The translations under genes were made by a program, and so were the position numbers. DNA of 64,000 bases, from NCBI RefSeq assembly GCF_016863655.1, contig NZ_BOPH01000098.1:1-64000 (forward strand), written 5' to 3'. This document shows, piece by piece, positions 18,260-25,884 of this stretch; position 1 is the stretch's first letter; the number at the start of each line of letters is the position of its first letter. The notes under the pieces were generated by a model that saw only the letters and a list, made by a program, of their open reading frames with translations, was not told where the DNA came from and searched no databases. This stretch comes from Virgisporangium ochraceum (GTDB taxonomy: Bacteria > Actinomycetota > Actinomycetes > Mycobacteriales > Micromonosporaceae).

Positions 18260-18799
18260 GTGTCGCAGCGTCAACACGCCGTTCTGTTCCTGATGGTCGG
18301 CCTCCCCGGCGCCGGGAAGACCACCCGGGCCCGTGAGCTCGCCGCGGCGCACCGCGCCCTGCGGCTCACCCCGGACGAGTGGATGATCTGCCTGTACGAC
18401 GGGTCCCAGCCCGACGGCAAGCGCGACCTGCTGGAGGGACGGCTCATCGCGCTGGCCCTGCAGGCACTGCGGCTGGGCACGAACGTCGTCCTCGACTTCG
18501 GGCTGTGGAGCCGCGACGAGCGGTCGGCGCTGCGCTGGCTCGCGGCCCGGGCCGGTGCGACCTGCCGGACCAGCTACCTCCCCGTCGACCCCGGGGTGCA
18601 GCTCGCCAGGATCGCCCACCGCCAGGAGACCGAGCCGCACACGACGTTCCCGATGACCCCCGCCGACCTCGACGCGTGGCGCGGCCGGTTCGAGGCGCCC
18701 GACGCCGCCGAACTGGGTGGGGAGACCGTTCCCGACCCGCCGCCCGGGTGGCCGACGTGGGGCGGATGGGCGGCGGACCGGTGGCCCTCGCTCGGGTAG
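18260..18799 (+). CDS. AAA/P-loop kinase-like ATP-binding protein
   Basis: A 179-aa P-loop protein. Walker A is MVGLPGAGKTTRARELAA near the N-terminus; LTPDEWMICLYDGS, then NVVLDFGLWSRDERSALRWL and a lid-like ARIAHRQETEPHTTFPMT follow, as in small actinomycete kinases related to the zeta-toxin/chloramphenicol-phosphotransferase type of fold. Two GTG starts exist; the second has GGGAG at proper distance and fits the domain start. Expression probably depends on the upstream leader/hairpin region. Substrate unknown. Confidence 0.82.
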   Translation: MSQRQHAVLFLMVGLPGAGKTTRARELAAAHRALRLTPDEWMICLYDGSQPDGKRDLLEGRLIALALQALRLGTNVVLDFGLWSRDERSALRWLAARAGATCRTSYLPVDPGVQLARIAHRQETEPHTTFPMTPADLDAWRGRFEAPDAAELGGETVPDPPPGWPTWGGWAADRWPSLG

Positions 18800-18803
18800 G
18801 GCG

Positions 18804-19115
18804 TCACCGCACGCCGTCGTGCACCGGGTAGTGGATGACGACCGCGCCACCGGTGGCGTAGTTGGCGACGTCGGCCGACACCCGCCGGCCCTGCGGCGAC
18901 GACCGCGCCGCGGCCATGGTGTCGGCGTCGGCGAAGTCGGCCTCGAAGATGGCGAAGTAGGGCGTCGGACCCTGCGTCGCCGCCACGTCGAAGCTGTACC
19001 GGAACGCGAGCAGACCGGGCAGCCGCGCGACCAACGGAAGGTGCGTGGTGACGTAGTAGTCGCGGAAGTGGTCGGGATCGGCGGGCTCGGGGTACAGCAC
19101 GACCAGCTTGTGCAC
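18804..19115 (-). CDS. EthD-family protein
   Basis: A 103-aa ferredoxin-like (dimeric alpha+beta barrel) protein of the EthD family. It begins MHKLVVLYPEPADPDHFRDY, then YVTTHLPLVARLPGLLAFRY, with PYFAIFEADFADADTMAAA after it. Family members accompany ether or alkane degradation, but many are orphan. It lies 12 bp downstream of a lipoprotein gene on the same strand. Confidence 0.85.
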   Translation of the reverse strand: MHKLVVLYPEPADPDHFRDYYVTTHLPLVARLPGLLAFRYSFDVAATQGPTPYFAIFEADFADADTMAAARSSPQGRRVSADVANYATGGAVVIHYPVHDGVR

Positions 19116-19127
19116 GACGGGTTCCGG

Positions 19128-19622
19128 TCAGGCGGCGAGAGCCGGGCAGTGGGCCGCCGCCCCGTTCATCGCCGCGTCCATCTTCGTCTCGAAGTCCGGG
19201 TCGTCCACGGCCTCCGGGGTGAGCAGCTGGCCCATGGTCGAGATGAGCCCCTGCAGGGCGGCCTTCACCTTCGGGTCGGCCGCGGTCGCGGTCTCCTTGT
19301 CGACGACGACCTTGAGCCGCGCGACGAGCGCCGCGGCGTCGGCCTTCGCCTTGGCCCGCACGGCCGGGTCGTCCTCGGCGGCCAGGTTGATGGCCACCTC
19401 GAGCAACGTGAGCTTCTCCTTGTTGAAGGCCGCGACGACAGCCGCGCAGATCCGTTCCGTGTCGGCCTTCACGTCGACCGACGGGCTCGCCGCGGCGCTG
19501 CTCGCCGGGCCGGCGGGTGCCGCGCCGCCCGACGGCTCGTCGGCCTCGCCAGCGCACGCCGCCGCGCTCAGCCCGGCCGCGAACGCGAGGACCAGTGCCG
19601 ACATGACTCTGCGCAGGTGCAT
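19128..19622 (-). CDS. predicted small lipoprotein of unknown function
   Basis: A 164-aa secreted protein. A signal peptide (MHLRRVMSALVLAFAAGL) is followed by a lipobox-like SAAAC with Cys23, a Ser/Ala/Pro linker, then a helical domain rich in Ala, Lys and Asp (VVDKETATAADPKVKAALQG) with Cys59 (ERICAAV) and a C-terminal Cys (AAHCPALAA) that could form a disulfide. It lies 64 bp downstream of the ABC exporter gene on the same strand. The leader DNA holds three short direct repeats of CGTGTCGAACCC. Confidence 0.7.
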   Translation of the reverse strand: MHLRRVMSALVLAFAAGLSAAACAGEADEPSGGAAPAGPASSAAASPSVDVKADTERICAAVVAAFNKEKLTLLEVAINLAAEDDPAVRAKAKADAAALVARLKVVVDKETATAADPKVKAALQGLISTMGQLLTPEAVDDPDFETKMDAAMNGAAAHCPALAA

Positions 19623-19686
19623 GGTGTGTGGCTCCCCCGTGTCGAACCCCGTGTCGAACCCGTGTCGATCCCCGAAAACGCAAGGA

Positions 19687-21603
19687 TCATAGATGCATCG
19701 CCGGGTCGGCGGGTGCCCCACGCGTCGACGCCTGCCGGTAGCCCGCGGCCTGCAGGGTGAACAGACGCGCGTAGGCGCCGCCCGCCGCGACGAGCCCGTC
19801 GTGGTCGCCCTGCTCGACGATGACCCCGTCGCGCAGCACCACGATGTGGTCGGCGTCGCGGACGGTGCCGAGCCGGTGCGAGATCAGCAGCGTGGTCCGC
19901 CCGGCCCGCAGGCTCCGCAGCCGCTGGTGCAGGTCGGCCTCCGCCTCGGCGTCCAGGCCGGAGCTCGGCTCGTCGAGGATCAGCAGGTCCCGGTCGGCGC
20001 GGAGGAACGACCGGGCCAGCGCCAGCCGCTGCCACTGCCCGCCGGACAGGAGCACGCCGAGGCCCGCGGCGGCCCGCTCGGGCGTCTCGGCGAAGAGCCG
20101 GCTCAGCTGCGTCGCGTAGCCGCGCGGAAGGGCCGCCACCGCGTCGTGGACCCCGGCCCGCCGGGCCGCCGCCACGATGCGCCCCATGCCGTCCGGGAGA
20201 ACGGTGCCGTCAGGGAAAGCGGCGCCGTCCGGGAGAACGGTGCCGTCCACGGCGGTGCCGTCCAGAACGGCGGCGTCGCCCACCGCGATGTTCTCCGCCG
20301 CCGTCAGGTCGTAGGCCATGAAGTCCTGGAACGTCGCGCCGATCCGGTCGCGCAGGCCCGTGACGTCCAGGTCCCGGTACTCCAGACCGTCCCAGCGCAG
20401 GCTGCCCCGGGTCGGGTCGTAGAACCGCGCCAGCAGCTTCACCAGCGTGCTCTTGCCGGCGCCGTTGAGCCCGACGAGCGCCACCGTCCGGCCGTACGGG
20501 ATCGTCAGGTCCACCCCGCGCAGCACCCAGTCGTGCCCGTCGCCGTACCGGAACCAGACGTCGCGCAGCTCGATGCCCTGACGCAGCGCGGGCACCGGTC
20601 GGGGGTCGGCGGCCACGGCCAGGTCGGGCGCGGTATCGAGAACCGTCCGGTAGTGGACGAAGTGGAGCAGCGCCCCGTTGACCTGTGCCAGCTGGACGAC
20701 GGCCGAGCCGATGGCGGCCTGCACGCCGGCCACGGCGGCGATGAACAGCGTCACGTCGCCGATGCTGAGGCGCCCGCCGCGCGCGGCCTGTACCGCCCAG
20801 ACCAGGGCGGCGCCGGCGACGACGGCCGTCGCCGCCGCGAGCAGGGCCTGAACGGCGAGCTCGCGCCGGTCCATCCGGCGGTTCGCGGCGTCGAGGCCGC
20901 GCAGCTCGGTGAGCATGCGCCGGCCGAACAGGTCGCCGAGGCCGAACAGCCGGATCTCCTTGGCGGCGTCGAGGCCGGTGAGCAGGTCGGCGTAGAAGAA
21001 GTGCCGCCGCTCGGACGGGCTGAGCGTCCACATCAGCTCGGCCCGCTGCCGCGACAGCCGCAGCTCGGCGTGCGCGGTCGGCACGGCGGCCAGCACCAGG
21101 ACCGCCACCATCCACGGGTTGAGCACGGCCAGCGTCGCCGCGAAGCCGACGACGGTCAGGCCCGCGCGGGCCACGTCCAGGCCGCCGCCGGCCACCGCGA
21201 TCGGGCTCGTACGCCCGGCCTCGGCGGCGAGGTTGAGGTGGTCGCGGAACACCGGATCCTCCAGCCGGGCCAGGCCGGGCAGCCGGTTGACCGCCGCGTA
21301 CATGTCGGCCTGTGCGCGCAGGCCGACCGCCCGCCGCCACTCCGCGTCGACGTACTGCCGCAGGTGCGGGACCCCGGCCACCGCCACGCCGGCCGCGGCG
21401 AGCCCGACGGCCAGTCCGACGACCGCCGCCCAGGAGCGGCCGTCGGAGCCGGCGAGCGCGTCGACGACCAGCTTCGTCAGGACGCCGACGCCGACCGGCA
21501 GGACGCCGACGACGACCGACAGGGCGACCTGCGTGACGGCGGCCCGGGGCGCCGACCGGCAGGCCAGCCCGACGGCCGCGGCGACCAGCCGGCGGTCCAC
21601 CAC
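19687..21603 (-). CDS. ABC transporter, fused permease and ATPase (peptide exporter type)
   Basis: A 638-aa half-transporter. The N-terminal ~320 residues form a six-helix exporter domain. The ATPase domain has Walker A (LVGLNGAGKSTLVKLLARF, about residues 376-394), signature LLSGGQWQRLALARS (about 516), Walker B (DLLILDEPSSGLDAEAE) and the switch His (ISHRLGTVRD). There is no N-terminal C39 peptidase. A microrepeat insertion (DGTVLP repeats) lies in the helical subdomain. The GTG start directly follows the stop of the thioredoxin-like gene. With the upstream Cys-rich peptide gene it is the likely exporter of that peptide. Confidence 0.93.
   Translation of the reverse strand: MVDRRLVAAAVGLACRSAPRAAVTQVALSVVVGVLPVGVGVLTKLVVDALAGSDGRSWAAVVGLAVGLAAAGVAVAGVPHLRQYVDAEWRRAVGLRAQADMYAAVNRLPGLARLEDPVFRDHLNLAAEAGRTSPIAVAGGGLDVARAGLTVVGFAATLAVLNPWMVAVLVLAAVPTAHAELRLSRQRAELMWTLSPSERRHFFYADLLTGLDAAKEIRLFGLGDLFGRRMLTELRGLDAANRRMDRRELAVQALLAAATAVVAGAALVWAVQAARGGRLSIGDVTLFIAAVAGVQAAIGSAVVQLAQVNGALLHFVHYRTVLDTAPDLAVAADPRPVPALRQGIELRDVWFRYGDGHDWVLRGVDLTIPYGRTVALVGLNGAGKSTLVKLLARFYDPTRGSLRWDGLEYRDLDVTGLRDRIGATFQDFMAYDLTAAENIAVGDAAVLDGTAVDGTVLPDGAAFPDGTVLPDGMGRIVAAARRAGVHDAVAALPRGYATQLSRLFAETPERAAAGLGVLLSGGQWQRLALARSFLRADRDLLILDEPSSGLDAEAEADLHQRLRSLRAGRTTLLISHRLGTVRDADHIVVLRDGVIVEQGDHDGLVAAGGAYARLFTLQAAGYRQASTRGAPADPAMHL
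20188..20256. repeat. in-frame 18-bp tandem repeat within the ABC ATPase
   Basis: Three 18-bp units (GCCGTCCGGGAGAACGGT at 20188 and 20224, a variant at 20206) plus a shortened 15-bp unit (20242). On the coding strand they encode DGTVLP, DGAAFP, DGTVLP and DGTAV repeats. The expansion is in frame and sits in the helical subdomain between Q-loop and signature motif. Confidence 0.85.
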
Positions 21604-21605
21604 GG

Positions 21606-22130
21606 TCAGGCCGCCGCCGCGGCGGGTACGGGGTCCGCGCCGAGGTCGGTCCGGTCGACGACGCCGTCGTCGAGAAGGCACCACGCCGGGTACGCGCGCA
21701 CCTCGAACGCCCGGCCGACCGGGCCGTGCGGATCCTCGACGACCACCCGGGCCACGTCCGCGAGCCGGCGGGCCATCTCCTCGGCCGCCGGCGGGTCACC
21801 GTGCACCACCGCGAGGACGCGTTCCCGGCCACCGGCGAGGTCGCCGGCCCGGGCCTCGAACCGGGGCAGCTCCTCGACGCAGGCGCTGCAGGTCGTGGAG
21901 AAGAAGCCGACCAGCGTCCGGCCGGTCAGGTCGTCGCGTCCGACGGCCCGTCCGTCGGTGTCGGTCGCCGCGAAGTCGGCGGGGGTGCGACCGATGCCGA
22001 TGACACCGCTCGCGGCGTCGCGTTCGCGTGCCGCCGCCTCACGGAGCCGGCGGAGCACCGCGAACGTGAGGAGAAGGTTGAGGAGGCCCAGGGCGGTCGT
22101 CAGCACGACCGCCACGACGAGGTAGGGCAC
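21606..22130 (-). CDS. membrane-anchored TlpA/MauD-like thiol-disulfide oxidoreductase
   Basis: A 174-aa protein with one N-terminal transmembrane helix (YLVVAVVLTTALGLLNLLLT) and an extracytoplasmic thioredoxin fold. The active site is FSTTCSACVEELP with Cys81 and Cys84 as CxxC. The cis-Pro region is VRAYPAWCLLDDG. Such MauD/TlpA-type proteins make or shuffle disulfides outside the membrane. The GTG start has GGAG seven bases upstream. It lies between the eight-Cys peptide gene and the exporter gene, which argues that it oxidises the exported peptide. Confidence 0.9.
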   Translation of the reverse strand: MPYLVVAVVLTTALGLLNLLLTFAVLRRLREAAARERDAASGVIGIGRTPADFAATDTDGRAVGRDDLTGRTLVGFFSTTCSACVEELPRFEARAGDLAGGRERVLAVVHGDPPAAEEMARRLADVARVVVEDPHGPVGRAFEVRAYPAWCLLDDGVVDRTDLGADPVPAAAAA

Positions 22131-22154
22131 GGGAGATCTCCTTCGACAGACGAC

Positions 22155-22183
22155 GGGGTGGACCGGTGGCACCGGTCCACCCC
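22155..22183 (-). terminator. intercistronic hairpin after the Cys-rich peptide gene
   Basis: A perfect 13-bp stem (GGGGTGGACCGGT with its complement) closed by a 3-nt loop, in the 69-nt gap between the peptide gene and the thioredoxin-like gene. It has no U-tract. Such hairpins behind small precursor genes act as partial terminators or mRNA stabilisers, making much more precursor than export machinery. Confidence 0.7.
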
Positions 22184-22199
22184 GCCAGCGGACGTCCGG

Positions 22200-22412
22200 C
22201 TAGCAGTAGGTGGTCGACGGCACGCACCCGTAGGGCGTGCAGTTCGAGTTCGTCCAGCACGTGCAGTTGTGCCACAACCGGATCGTCGACCCGGGGGGCG
22301 TCTTGCACCGACGACAGGCCGTCGTCGTCCCGCAGTCGATCGCCGAGGCCGTCGCCCGCGGGACGAACAGACCCAGCAGCCGGTCACCCAGCTTGTTGAC
22401 CATTTGCACCAT
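22200..22412 (-). CDS. eight-cysteine secreted peptide precursor (candidate)
   Basis: A 70-aa small protein. Residues 1-24 (MVQMVNKLGDRLLGLFVPRA then TASA) form an amphipathic leader without a classical signal peptide core, ending in an AxA-like ASA. The remaining 46 residues contain eight Cys (27, 33, 36, 50, 52, 58, 63, 70) and many Thr/Ser/Asn, with Cys as the last residue. The even number of Cys plus an adjacent CxxC oxidoreductase suggest four disulfides. The ATG has AAAGGTGG eight bases upstream. It is first in an operon with thioredoxin and ABC exporter, and is divergent from a SARP-type activator. Function (signal, bacteriocin, modified peptide) is not known. Confidence 0.75.
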   Translation of the reverse strand: MVQMVNKLGDRLLGLFVPRATASAIDCGTTTACRRCKTPPGSTIRLWHNCTCWTNSNCTPYGCVPSTTYC

Positions 22413-22458
22413 TCGATGCACCACCTTTCGACAGGTGCCGCCAGTCTGGATCTTCGCG

Positions 22459-22486
22459 TTGGACAGCCGTTGGACGTCGACTGGAC
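22459..22486. promoter_or_regulatory. three direct repeats at 11-bp spacing (SARP-type binding site)
   Basis: TTGGAC at 22459 and 22470 and CTGGAC at 22481 recur at exactly 11-bp steps, i.e. on one face of the helix. SARP activators are known to bind heptamer direct repeats spaced 11 bp apart near the -35 region. The site sits between the divergent peptide gene and SARP-type gene, 47 bp from the peptide start. Confidence 0.65.
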
Positions 22487-22557
22487 GCCGGCGCCGCACG
22501 GCGGAGGTGGTTGAATGCGGCTGGACGACGGAGTCCTGAGCCGGCACGGGGGTAGCC

Positions 22558-25353
22558 ATGGACGACGGTGATGGTTGGCGCCTGCGGGTGTCGCTGCTCG
22601 GACCGGTACGCGCCTCGCGCGGCACCGCCGAGTGCGCGCTCGGCCGGCCGCAACGGCGCGCGGTCCTGGCGGTGCTGGCACTGGCCGCCGGCCAGCCCGT
22701 CTCCCGCGACGACCTGGTCAACGCGCTGTGGCCGGAGACGCCGCCCCCGCGCGCCGCGAACGTCATCCAGACGCACGTGAAGCACCTGCGCCACGTGCTG
22801 GAACCCGGCCGGCCGAGCCGCGCGGCGAGCGCCGTGCTGCCGGCGGTCGGGTCGGGGTACGCGCTGCGGGTCGCGCCGTCGGAAGTGGACGCGCTGCGCT
22901 TCCGCGACCTGGTCGCCGCCGCGCGGGCGGCCCGACGCACCGGCGACACCGCCCGGGTGTGGCAGGTCGCCCGGACGGCGATCGACATGTGGAGCACCCC
23001 GGTCGCCGACGTGCCGGCGATGGCGGCGCATCCGCGGGTGGCGGCGCTGGTCACCGACTGGCAGCTCCTCCTGGGCTGGTACGCGGAGATCGCCACGGCG
23101 TGGGGCCGGGCCGACGAGGTCGTGTCGGTCCTGGAGGAGCAGGCCCGGCTGCGCCCGCTGGACGAGCCGGTCCAGGCGCTCCTGCTGCGCGCCTACGTGG
23201 CCCTCGGCCGGCGGGCCGGCGCGTTCGCGGTCTACACCGAGGCGCGCCGGCGGCTCGCGGCCGAGCTCGGGGTCGACCCCGGACCCGACCTGCGGTCGGC
23301 GTACGAGGAGCTGCTGCGCAACGACTCGGCACCGGTTAAGGCGGCCGGGAAGACGGGACCGGCGGCGGCGCGACCGGTCGCGCCGGCGCAGCTCGCCGCC
23401 CGGCCGCACGACTTCGTCGGGCGCGACACCGAGCTGGCCCGGCTCGACCTGGCCACGACCGGCACCGGACCGGCGGGCGTCGTGACCATCGTCGGACCAC
23501 CCGGGGTGGGCAAGACGGCGCTCGGCCTGACGTGGGCGCACCGGGCCGCGGACCGCTTCCCGGACGGCCAGCTCCATGTCGACCTGCGCGGGGCCGGCAC
23601 CGACGCGCCGCTGCACCCCGACGTCGTACTCGAACGCTTCCTGCGCGCCCTCGGCGTCGCGCCGCAGGAGCAGCCGGAGGAACTGGCGGCGCGGTTCCGC
23701 ACGCACCTGGCGAACCGCCGGGTCATCGTCTTCCTCGACAACGCCGCCTCCGTCGAGCAGGTCGAGCCGCTCCTGCCCGGGCAGGGCGGCAGCGTCGCCG
23801 TCGTGACCAGCCGCCGCCGCATGGACGGGCTGGTGGCGCTGCACGGCGCGACGCGGATCAGCCTCGGCCCGCTGCCGCACCGCGACGCCCTCGACCTGCT
23901 GCTGCGGCTGACCGACGCCCGGTCGGGGTCGGACACCGGCATGCTCACCGAGCTGGCCCGGCTGTGCGACCGGCTGCCGCTGGCCATGCGCATCGCCTGC
24001 TCCCGGCTGGACCCGGCGGCCGGCTTCGCGGTGCCGGAGCTGACGGCGGCGATGGCCGACGAGTGCACCCGGCTCGACGAGCTGGCGACGGAGTCGGGCG
24101 AGATCTCGGTACGCGCGGTGTACGCGACGGCGATCGGCGCACTCGACCCGGCGTCGCAGCGGGTCCTGCGCCTGCTGAGCGGGCACCCCGGGCCGCGGCC
24201 CTCGCTCGCGGCGGCGGCCGTCCTGTGCGACCTCCCGGTCCGCGCCGCGAAGCCGGTCCTGGCGCGGCTGGTGGCCGCCCACCTCCTGGTCGCCGTCGGC
24301 CCGGACCGGTACGGCATGCACGACCTGGTCCGGCTGATCGCCCGCGAGGAGGCCGACCGGGCCGTCCCCGCCGCCGAGCGGGACGACGCGACGCGGCGGC
24401 TGCTGACCTGGTACCGCGACACGGCCGACAGCGCCGACAGCAGGCTCCGCCCGGGTGAGCGTCCCAACTTCACCGCCCCACCCCGGGCCGACGTGTTCCC
24501 CGACCGGTCGAGCGCGTTCGCGTGGCTCGACGAGGAGGCCGCCAACCTGGCCGCCGCCGTGGAGTACGCGGCCGGACCGCACCCGCGCGCCGCCTGGCAG
24601 ATCGCCGCCGCCATGTTCGGCTGGCTCACCCGGCGCCACCACCGGTCCCAGTGGGCGGCCCTCTACACCCTCGCCGCCGACGCGGCCGGGCGGGCCGGCG
24701 ACCGGGCCGGCGAGGCCCTGATCGCCGGGCGGCTCGCGGCGGCGCACAGCCAGCTGGGCCGCACCGACGACGCGATCGTCGCGTGCCGGCGGGCCTACCG
24801 GATCCGACGTGACCTCGGTGACCGGCTCGGCGCCGCGACGGCGCTGCTCAACCTCGGCGCGGTGCACCTCGACCGCCGCGAGCCCGAGCGGGCCGTCGGG
24901 TGGCTGCGCCGGGCGGCGGCGGAGCTCGACGACCCGGCGGCGGGCGCCGGCCACTTCCGGATGCTGCTGCACAGCAACCTCGGCCAGGCCTACCGGCTCA
25001 CGCGCAGCTTCGCCGCCGCGGCGCGGCACCTGGACGACGCGTTGACCCTCGGCCTGGACGCCGGCAAACACCGCGACAGCGCGCACGTCCTCCTCGAGCT
25101 GAGCCGGCTGCGCCTCGACACGGGCGACTCCCCGGGCGCGCTGGCCTACGCGCACCGCGCCCTCGACCACGCCGAGCGGGCCAGCGACGCGTTCGTCCGG
25201 GCCGAGGCGCAGGAGTGCCTCGGCCGGGCGCTGCTGGTCCAGGGTGACGCCGGCGCCGCCCGCGGCCCGCTCGTCGCGGCGCTCACGGCCTACGACAGCA
25301 TGGGTCACCGGGACGCCGACGAGCTGCGCGCACTGGTGAACGCCACGGGGTGA
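22558..25353 (+). CDS. large SARP/AfsR-like transcriptional regulator
   Basis: A 931-aa STAND-type activator. Residues ~8-110 are the OmpR-like winged helix (LRVSLLGPVRASRG, ALWPETPPPRAANVIQTHVK); ~115-260 the bacterial transcriptional activation domain (BTAD); ~290-560 an NB-ARC ATPase with P-loop TIVGPPGVGKTALGL and VIVFLDNAASVEQVEPLLPG; the C-terminal third is TPR-like repeats (LIAGRLAAAHSQLGRTDDAI, LLNLGAVHLDRREPERAVGW). Such proteins activate adjacent biosynthetic operons. It is divergent from the Cys-rich peptide/exporter operon, with 11-bp-spaced repeats between, and is its likely activator. Confidence 0.93.
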   Translation: MDDGDGWRLRVSLLGPVRASRGTAECALGRPQRRAVLAVLALAAGQPVSRDDLVNALWPETPPPRAANVIQTHVKHLRHVLEPGRPSRAASAVLPAVGSGYALRVAPSEVDALRFRDLVAAARAARRTGDTARVWQVARTAIDMWSTPVADVPAMAAHPRVAALVTDWQLLLGWYAEIATAWGRADEVVSVLEEQARLRPLDEPVQALLLRAYVALGRRAGAFAVYTEARRRLAAELGVDPGPDLRSAYEELLRNDSAPVKAAGKTGPAAARPVAPAQLAARPHDFVGRDTELARLDLATTGTGPAGVVTIVGPPGVGKTALGLTWAHRAADRFPDGQLHVDLRGAGTDAPLHPDVVLERFLRALGVAPQEQPEELAARFRTHLANRRVIVFLDNAASVEQVEPLLPGQGGSVAVVTSRRRMDGLVALHGATRISLGPLPHRDALDLLLRLTDARSGSDTGMLTELARLCDRLPLAMRIACSRLDPAAGFAVPELTAAMADECTRLDELATESGEISVRAVYATAIGALDPASQRVLRLLSGHPGPRPSLAAAAVLCDLPVRAAKPVLARLVAAHLLVAVGPDRYGMHDLVRLIAREEADRAVPAAERDDATRRLLTWYRDTADSADSRLRPGERPNFTAPPRADVFPDRSSAFAWLDEEAANLAAAVEYAAGPHPRAAWQIAAAMFGWLTRRHHRSQWAALYTLAADAAGRAGDRAGEALIAGRLAAAHSQLGRTDDAIVACRRAYRIRRDLGDRLGAATALLNLGAVHLDRREPERAVGWLRRAAAELDDPAAGAGHFRMLLHSNLGQAYRLTRSFAAAARHLDDALTLGLDAGKHRDSAHVLLELSRLRLDTGDSPGALAYAHRALDHAERASDAFVRAEAQECLGRALLVQGDAGAARGPLVAALTAYDSMGHRDADELRALVNATG

Positions 25354-25376
25354 GGCCGCTGGCACAATCGACCGGG

Positions 25377-25874
25377 ATGAACGGGGATGTCCTTGCCCGG
25401 TACGGCCACCGCCGGTCGCGTCCGCGTCCGTGGTTGTTCGTGGGGCTCACGGTCGGTGCCGGCGTGATCGCCGGGGCCATGGTCTGGTGGACGAGCCTGC
25501 GGTTCGGGGAGACCGCGCGGGTCGTGGTGACGCTCCTGCTCGCGCTGGGGCTGCCCGCGACGGTCGCCGCGCTGCTCGCCGCGTTGTGGCGGCGGGCCGT
25601 GTACGTCGAGGTGACCGGGTCGGCGCTGCGCTGGAGCGGCCTGCTGCGCCGGGGCACCATCCCGCTCGCCGACCTGCGGCAGGTGCGCACAGGCTGGACG
25701 ATGCGGTCCGAGGGCGGCCAGCGCAGCCGCTTCGCCGCCTTCCGCGCCGGTCGGGCCTCGGTCACCGTGCACGAGGCGCCGGCCATTGTGGCGGAGGGCA
25801 GCCTGGGGACCGTCGTGGCCGCCGTCCTGACGCACGCGCCGCACGTCCGGTTCTCCGACGGCACCCGGAGGTGA
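25377..25874 (+). CDS. membrane protein with PH-like domain
   Basis: A 165-aa protein with two transmembrane helices (WLFVGLTVGAGVIAGAMVWW and VVVTLLLALGLPATVAALLA) followed by a soluble domain, VEVTGSALRWSGLLRRGTIP then LADLRQVRTGW, which resembles bacterial PH-like domains. The ATG 24 bp after the SARP stop is used; GGG precedes it. Role unknown; it may be co-transcribed with the SARP gene. Confidence 0.72.
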   Translation: MNGDVLARYGHRRSRPRPWLFVGLTVGAGVIAGAMVWWTSLRFGETARVVVTLLLALGLPATVAALLAALWRRAVYVEVTGSALRWSGLLRRGTIPLADLRQVRTGWTMRSEGGQRSRFAAFRAGRASVTVHEAPAIVAEGSLGTVVAAVLTHAPHVRFSDGTRR

Positions 25875-25884
25875 GGCGCCGCCC

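Noticed and set aside
19693-22125. An 810-codon plus-strand open frame across the ABC and thioredoxin genes
   Set aside because: Composition is that of an antisense frame; no start with ribosome site and no recognisable motif.
22200-22412. Lanthipeptide or thiopeptide precursor
   Set aside because: The core is rich in Thr and Cys, but no lanthionine synthetase, dehydratase or cyclase gene is within reach; a CxxC oxidoreductase fits disulfides better.
22384-25365. A 993-codon open frame on the minus strand opposite the SARP gene
   Set aside because: It is Arg/Pro/Gly-rich shadow coding caused by high GC; the plus-strand frame has clear domains and conserved motifs.
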